Origin: Fluoribacter gormanii
GTDB taxonomy: Bacteria; Pseudomonadota; Gammaproteobacteria; Legionellales; Legionellaceae
Direction: 5' to 3'
Length of the DNA: 64,000 nucleotides
NCBI RefSeq assembly: GCF_900156395.1
Contig: NZ_FTNL01000020.1
Location: 24,871 to 88,870, forward strand
The translations under genes and the position numbers were made by a program. Shown one piece after another: positions 27,501-36,500 of this stretch; position 1 is the first letter of the stretch; every line of letters begins with the position of its first letter. The notes beneath the pieces were generated by a model. That model saw only the letters and a program-made list of their open reading frames with translations. It did no database searches and had not been told where the DNA came from.

Positions 27501-30500
27501 AACAACAACTTGAATCCTTACCCAAACAATATTGTGGATTAGGGGCCGTGAAAACACATATTGGCCATTTGGAATCTGCAGCAGGAATTGCGGGAATCAT
27601 TAAAATTCTATTAGCGATGCGTCATGAACTTTTACCAGCTAATCTACATTTAAATGAATTAAATCCTTATATTGATATTGAAGACAGTCCATTTTATCTC
27701 GTGAATCAGCCAACCAAATGGCCGAAAAAAGCAAATACTCCAAGAAGAGCGGGAGTGAGTTCATTTGGCTTTGGCGGCGCCAATGCTCATATTATCCTTG
27801 AGGAAAGCCCCGGGCGAACCCAAACCTCATTTTATAATCACTCATCCTATCTAATTTGCTTATCTGCAGTGACAACATCCGCATTGCAGCAACGAGCGGC
27901 TGAGTTACTCAAATGGCTGGAACAACAGCGAGATGTACCTTCTTTAGCTGCGCTCAGTTACACTCTGAATGCAGGCAGGCAGCATTTTTCCAAGCGTTTT
28001 TGCGTGATTGTGAAGACAGTTGAAGAATTACAGGAGCATTTGAAGTCTATTTCATCCTGTGAGAATATCGAGCAATACGTGCTTACAGCAGAGCTGTCCA
28101 ATACAAATCATGAACATACTTCCGATTTGAATCGCATACGCAGTGTATACCTGCAAGGCAAATCGATTGATTGGAGCACTATCTATGGTGATTATAGAGA
28201 GAAAATATCGCTTCCTACTTATCCATTCGCCAAAGAATCACATTGGGTAGAACTCAAAAGTAAATCGCCTCAGGGTATGCATCCATTAATCGATGAAAAT
28301 ATCTCTACGTTTTCCGCATCTGTTTTTAGTAAGCAATTTTCAGGCAATGAATTTTATTTGCAGGATCATCGGTTAAATGATGAAGCGGTCTTGCCAGGCG
28401 CTGTATGTTTGGAAATGGTGCGTGTTGCCGCCAGTCTGGCTGCAAATAATCAGCAAGTAATCACGCTAAGTAAGATAACCTGGAAAAAACCGATAAAAAC
28501 TCGGGATTTATCCTCTCCCCTGCATGTCCATTTAGTTCCTGAAACCGATTGTGTCTCATTTGCATTAACCGATGAAGATGGAACTGTTTCCTATATGAAT
28601 GGGGATATTTATTGCGCAGACCGCTCTCCAGATGCTCCGCACCTTGCGCTTAATATTCAGGAATTAAAATCTGCTTTACCCCAAACTCATGCACCCGATG
28701 CCGTTTATACCTATTTTAACAATATAGGTATAACCTACGGTCCTGCTTTTCAAGTGATTAAAACGCTAAACTTTGATGAGAATAACCTTTTAGCAGAACT
28801 TACCCTGCCTGCAAACCTTCCCATCAAGAATAACGAATTTATATTACACCCCTGCTTGTTCGATGGAATTTTACAAACCACTCAGGTACTGCTTAAAAAT
28901 CGCGAAATGCTTTACCTGCCCTTTTCTATAACACAAATCGATATTTATAAGGCGTTAACCAATACGTGTTATGTACGTGCCAACTTGATTTCTGCTGTAG
29001 ATAATCAGCATATGCCGGTATTTAATATTCAAGTTACCGATACCGAAGGAACCCTCTTATTGGTCATTACAGGATTTACCTTATGCGCAGTGCATGAGGC
29101 GGTTAAACCTGAAGCAACGGTAGCTTATTATTCTCCCAAATGGGACATTCAGCCGCTGCACTCATCAAGCAAACATCCAGACTCCATCCTGATTTTAGGA
29201 AGTGACCCGCAATTCATACAATCGATTAAGGAACACGTTCCAGTTCACACTGCCTCATCCCTGCGTGTACAAGACACTAATCCCGAAGATATCAGTATCG
29301 ACTCGCTCAGCGAGTGTATTATTATTGCTCTGGAAAACTTCAATGATGAACCCTATTCAGCCCTAGAAATTCAAAAAAATTTGGAGCGTACCCATCATCT
29401 GCTCCAAACGCTAACAACCCAAATCTGCAAATTAAAGCCCAGGCATCCAGTGCAATTAGTTTGTATTAGTAAAAATCATTCTCTTTATTCACGTGCTTTA
29501 GTTGGCTTTGCAAAAAGCCTGCACCAAGAACAATCCAATATCTCATGTCGTTTTATTGAATTACACGATCTCAGCCTGCTTGCGCAGGAACTAAGCCAAA
29601 ATGAGATTGAAGTCCGATACGATGCACAGAACCATCGATACGTTCGCCGTTATGAATTGATTCCTACCTCAATGGCAATAGCACCAATACTTAAGAAGTT
29701 TGGCGTTTATTTAATTACCGGCGGTATGGGAGAACTCGGTTATTTGTTTGCTACTTATCTGGCAGAGCATTATCAGGCCAAAATTGTATTAACAGGCCGT
29801 TCCCTCCTGTCAAAACAGCATCAAAAACGGATTGCAGCACTGGAACAGAAGAATGCCTCGGTAGCTTATATCGCCGCGGACGTATCATCCTACGAAGAAG
29901 TCCAGGCCCTTATTCAAAGTACCAAGGAACGTTTTGGTGCAATTAATGGCATTATTCATGCTGCCGGCCTTATCCATGATGGATTTATTATTAATAAAAC
30001 ACCCCCTGAAATCGCCAATGTGTTAGCACCTAAAATTTATGGCACTTGCAATTTGCATGCGGCAACGCTTAAAGAACCTTTAGATTTCTTTGTGCTTTTT
30101 TCCTCTGTCGCAGCCGTGTTCGGTAACGCAGGGCAAAGCGATTATGCCTATGCCAATTGTTTTCTGGATGAATTTGCCAACGAACGTGAACGACAACGAG
30201 CGCTGGGTCATTGTTTCGGACATACTGTTTCGATTAACTGGCCACTTTGGGAAGAAGGAGGATTACACATTGCTCCAGAATACCAACGGGTCCTTGAAGA
30301 AAACCTGGGCATTATCAGTTTATCAACACAACAGGGATTCACCGCATTTTTGCAGGCATTGCAGCATAATACCCAAAATTGGATTGTGCTTTCTGGATAT
30401 CAACAAACACTCATGAGTGCATTGCAAAATAAATCGATACTAAATCAATCAATAGCGACTCAGCGCCCCGCACTTAACTCGACTCTTCGTAAACAAACTG

Positions 30501-33500
30501 AGAATTTTTTAACAAAAATACTGGCTGATACATTGAAGTGTTCCCCAGAACACATTGACCCCAAATCGCCTTTCGAAAAATATGGCATAGACTCCTTGAT
30601 GATCATTCAGCTCAACCAGCGTTTAGCCAATGAATTTAATGCGTTACCCAAAACATTATTTTTTGAATACCGAAATGTGGCCGATTTAGCGGAATATTTC
30701 ATGGAACATCGTGCCAGTGAATTAATGCCACGCTTATCTGATGTTGAAGTTCCCATGATACATTCCATTCCTCCGTTGGTCATTTCGCCCAGTGTTATGA
30801 AAAATACACCAAGGTCGCAAGATATCGCGATTATTGGTATGAACGGACGTTATCCAGAAGCCAAAGATTTGACCACATTTTGGCACAATCTATATACAGG
30901 AAAAGACTGTATACGCGAAATTCCGAAGGAACGATGGGCTTTGGCGGACTATTTTGATCGAAATCAAAATAATCCCGGAAAAACATACAGTAAATGGGGT
31001 GGTTTTTTAACCGATGTCGATCAATTCGATCCCCTATTTTTTAATATTTCACCGCGCGAAGCTGCATTGATGGATCCCCAGGAGCGATTATTTTTAGAAA
31101 CAGCTTGGAAAACCATAGAAGATGCAGGGTATGCCCATGAGACGTTAGCCGGAAAAAAAGTGGGGGTCTATGTAGGCGTGATGTATGGGCAATATCAGTT
31201 ATTTGGTAATGAATCAGCTCATGCGAATCAATTTGCTCCAACAAATTCAGTATTTGCTTCCATCGCCAATCGCGTTTCCTATTTTTTTGATTTTCATGGT
31301 CCAAGTATTGCACTAGATACGATGTGCTCTTCCTCTCTTACTGCAATTCATTTAGCCTGCCAGAGCCTTCACGAAGGCGAATGCGAGATGGCTCTTGCTG
31401 GTGGGGTGAATCTTTCCTTGCATCCTAATAAATATCTGTTGCTAAGCCATGGAAAATTTTTGGCAAGTGATGGGCATTGTCGCAGCTTTGGTGAGGGTGG
31501 CGATGGCTATGTACCCGGTGAAGCTGTCGGTGCAATACTATTAAAGCCCTTGGATAAAGCATTAGCCGATGGCGATGCTATTTATGCGGTGATTAAAGGC
31601 AGCCATCTTAATCATGGTGGAAAAACAAACGGTTACACCGTACCCAACCCCAACGCCCAGGCTGAGTTACTTGCTGAAACATACCAAAAAGCCCATATTA
31701 ATCCAGCACAAGTGAGTTATATTGAAGCACATGGCACCGGAACCTCACTTGGCGACCCGATTGAAATGGCCGGATTAAATAAAGTATTTAGTCAAAAACA
31801 AATGCCATACCATTGCGCCATTGGTTCAGTAAAATCCAATATTGGTCATTGTGAGTCTGCGGCAGGAATTGCTGCCGTAACCAAAGTGGTGTTGCAATTA
31901 CAACACCGCACCTTGGTGCCTTCTTTATTCTCGGAGACGTTGAACACCAACATAGATTGGTCCACAACACCGTTTCGCGTGCAGCAAACCGTTAGTCAAT
32001 GGCAAAAACCTTCATCCAATGTACCAAGAATCGCCGGCATCAGCTCTTTTGGTGCAGGAGGTTCCAATGCGCATCTGATATTATCTGAAGCACCAGAAAT
32101 ACTGCCTTTAATATCAAGCAATAAATCACATTATTTGCTCACCATATCTGCCAAAACTGAATTGGCTTTAAATCAGCGTCTCGATGATTTATTAGGCTGG
32201 TTGGAACAAAATCCATTAGCCCAATTGGAACAGCTGAGTTACACCTTAAATGCAGGCCGAAGTCATTTTGATTGTCGTTGCGCTATGGTGGTAAGCACGC
32301 TTGCTGAAGCAATCCAATTAATCGAACAATTTAAAGCACAGCGACATGCCGCGCCATTGTTTGTGCAAATGCATGCAGGAAAAAATGCGGAACACGCTCT
32401 AATTAATTCCACCATCATGCCTATATTGATACAGCAATTGTCGAATCCTTCTCAATATAAAGAGACTTTGCTCGCGCTGGCAAAACTTTATGTAGAAGGC
32501 CAGAATCTGGATTGGCATCAAATCCATGCTGGCGAATCCAGGAAAAAAATCTCCTTACCTACTTATCCTTTTGCTAAGGAACGTTATTGGTATTCTGATG
32601 AAGAACAACTAATCTCTGTCGAGAATAGAGATGAGGCATTAACCCAAAATGCACTCATTGATAAACTTAATTCTTATCTTGTTCGACAAGTTGTACAGAT
32701 TTTAAAAATAACGCAACACCGAATCGCACTGGAAAAAAATCTTGGTGAATATGGGATGGACTCCGTTCATTTTATAGAATTGGCTAAACAGCTCGCTGAG
32801 CACTACCAAATCGAATTCACCCCTGCAGTGTTCTTCACACACAGTAGTGTACTCTCGATTAGCGAATACCTGATTAACCAATTTCCGCAGGCAGTGGCTC
32901 AGGCGCACCACGAAGCAGCTCATCTGCAAATGAATCTCCCTACACTAAAACCAAGGCGTATTGCAACGAGCGAAACTGAAGCAATTGCCATTATAGGTAT
33001 GCAAGGGATTTTCCCACAATCCGATGATCTTGCTGCATTTTGGCAGCATTTGGTTGAAGGCCATGATTTAGTGACCGAGATCCCTAAAGAACGCTGGAAC
33101 TGGCGTGATTATTATGGAAATGAAGCTCATCAAAGTAACTCCAAATGGGGCGCTTTTATCAACAAGTTTGATCAATTCGATGCAGGATTCTTTAATATTT
33201 CGGCTCGAGAAGCGAATCTTATGGATCCGCAACAACGACTCTTTTTGGAAACGGTATGGAAAACCATTGAAGATGCGGGTTATGATCCTTTTGCATTATC
33301 CGCACAAAATGTTGGAGTTTTTGCCGGCGTTGAGTTTAGTGAATATCAGACTTTAATTGCCAAACAGCACAATGAACATCATGGATTTATTGCAACAGGG
33401 AACTCGCATAGCATGATTGCCAATCGTGTTTCCTACTTTTTCAATTTCCAAGGACCAAGTGAGGCCGTCGATAGCGCATGCTCCAGCTCGTTGGTTGCAA

Positions 33501-36500
33501 TTCATCGCGCAGTGCAAGCAATTCGCCATGGCGAATGCGATTTGGCTATCGCGGGTGGGGTTAGCCTCATTTTAAACCCAGACACCATTGTAGTTACGAG
33601 TCAATTAGGCGCCTTATCTGCAGATGGTCGTTGCAAAACTTTTGATAAAAACGCAAATGGTTACGTAAAAGGCGAAGGGGTTGCCAGTCTTTTGCTGAAA
33701 CCTTTAAAACACGCTCAAGAAGACGGGGATCATATTTACGGGGTCATTAAAGCCTCAGCAGTAAATCATGGCGGCAAGGCACAATCGTTGACCGCACCCA
33801 ACGCAAAAGCCCAGAGTGAGTTGTTGATTCGCGCCTACACCCAGGCCAATATCGATCCAAATACCGTAACGTACATTGAAACGCATGGAACGGGAACCGC
33901 TTTAGGTGATCCTGTTGAGATTGAAGGCTTAAAACTTGCATTTTCTTCCTTGCTTGCGTCGAAAACAAAACAAAATTCGATTGCATTAGGCTCTGTCAAA
34001 ACAAATATTGGTCATTTAGAACCTGCGTCAGGAATTGCAGGAATCATCAAGCTGCTTTTGGCCATGACTCATGAAACGCTGCCGGGTATTTTACATTTTC
34101 AGGAGTTAAACCCTTATATCAATTTAACAGGAACCCCATTCACCATTGTCAAAGAAACTCAGGCCTGGCAACGCATCAAAAATGAAGTCGGCGCAGACAT
34201 CCCGCTACGCGCTGGAGTCAGCTCATTTGGATTTGGTGGAACAAACGCTCATATCATATTGGAGGAAGGTCGCCCCCACCAAAGACGAGCCGAGAACCAT
34301 CAGGCTAAACCCTATTATTTAATCACATTTTCAGCCAAACAGCAGGAAAGTTTGTACCAAAAAATAGTCGACCTGCACCAATGGCTTAATAAGAATAAAG
34401 ATACGATTTCCTTACCCTCACTTAGTCTTACCTTAAATATGGGCCGAGCTCATTTTATTTGCCGCTGTGCGTTGGTGGTGAATTCTGTCGATGCCTTGTG
34501 TGATGCATTAAACATGTTAAGCAATCATGAAACTCCTGAATATTGCATGATGAATGAAGGCCAAACCTGGACGATTCAGGGGCCAGTATTTGATGAAGTT
34601 TATCAGGCTGCAATCAAAACCTTACACCAGCCAGAGAATTCCGATCAATATCGTCATAAGTTATTTATTCTGGGTGACTTGTATACGAAACATTATGACA
34701 TTGACTGGCAACAGGTGTATGCCGGGGAAAAAATACAGCGAGTGGGTTCGCTACCTGCCTATCCATTCATAAAACAACGCTACTGGTATGATCTGGAAAC
34801 AAATTCCATAGCAACCCCACAACCCTCGATAATCTCGAAGTCTCTTAGCTTGTCCACAGCATCCACGGATCCCGCGCACAAGGCGCGGGAAGTTGGTTCT
34901 ACGATAGATCATCAACAAACCCTGATGTATTTACAACAGATATTCGCAGAAAAATTACGTACCGCTCCTGAACTTATCCAAGCGGATGAGACCTATGAAG
35001 TTTATGGCGTAGATTCTTTAATTGGCTTAGAAATTACTAACCGGTTGGAAAAAGACTTTGGCTCCTTACCCAAAACGTTACTCTACGAACGGAACCGATT
35101 AAATGATTTAGCTAAATATTTTATAAAAAATCATAAGGAACAGTTGTCTGCGCTTGTATCGGAGAATAATGGTATGCCGGTGGTAGCCCCTCTTGAGGTG
35201 GAAGCGGTTAAACCCGTAATATCTGCCATCAAACATGCAAATCATTCATCTCAAGACATTGCCATCATTGGTTTAAGCGGCACATTTCCTATGGCCAACT
35301 CCATGGATGAGTTTTGGCAAAACTTAAGTTCCGGAAAAGACTGTGTGGGTGAAGTTCCTGCTGATCGCTGGGATTATAGAGATTATCCTGTATTGATTGG
35401 AGGTGAAGAACACTATTTTCCACATGGAGGTTTTATTCCCGATATCGATAAATTTGACCCACTGTTTTTTAATATCTCGCCACGTGACGCAGGACTGATG
35501 GATCCACAGGAACGTTTGTTTATGCAGTCAGTATGGTCCACGCTAGAGGATGCGGGTTACACGCGAGACAAATTAAAACGAAAAGCCCAAAATTCAGTCG
35601 GTGTTTTTGCGGGGGTTACTTATAATTTTTACCCATTGTTTATCGCGGAAGAGTGGCAAAAAGGAAATCGGGTACCATTGGATATCCAATCATTTTCAGT
35701 AGCAAACCGAATTTCTTACTTTCTTGATGTTAATGGGCCAAGCTTTGTTGTCGATACAGCATGTTCGTCTTCACTAGCAGCAATTCATCTGGCCTGTGAA
35801 AGTCTTTTTCGTGGTGATTGTGCCATGGCAATCGCCGGTGGGGTTAATTTGTCGTTACACCCGAGTAAGTATCACTTTCTGGGTAGTTTTAATTTTATGT
35901 CCGAGCAAGGCCGATGTGCCAGTTTTGCTGATGGGGGCACAGGTTATGTACCCTCAGAAGGCGTCGGCTCTGTCTTGTTGAAACCTTTAGCGGATGCAAT
36001 TGCTGATAATGATATGATTTATGGGATTATTAAAGGCAGCAGCATGAACCATGGGGGCAAAACCAGCGGTTATACTGTCCCCAATCCTAATGCCCAAGCA
36101 GCGGTGATTTTGCAAGCGTTAAAAAATGCCAATATTGATGCGCGCACCGTCTCTTATATTGAAGCGCATGGCACAGGTACCGCCTTAGGAGATCCTATAG
36201 AGATTCGTGGTTTGCAAGATGCCTTTGAACACTATACGGAAGACAAACAATTTTGTGCTGTTGGTTCAGTCAAATCCAATATTGGGCATCTGGAATCTGC
36301 AGCAGGCATATCCCAATTGGCAAAAGTGCTCTTACAAATGCGCCACAAAAAATTAGCCCCTACATTACATAGCACGCAATTGAACCCATTTATTGATTTT
36401 CAAAACTCCCCTTTTTACGTTCAACAAGAATGTACTGATTGGCAGCCTGAGAATAATGTACCTCGACGAGCAGGAGTGAGCTCTTTTGGTGCAGGTGGGG

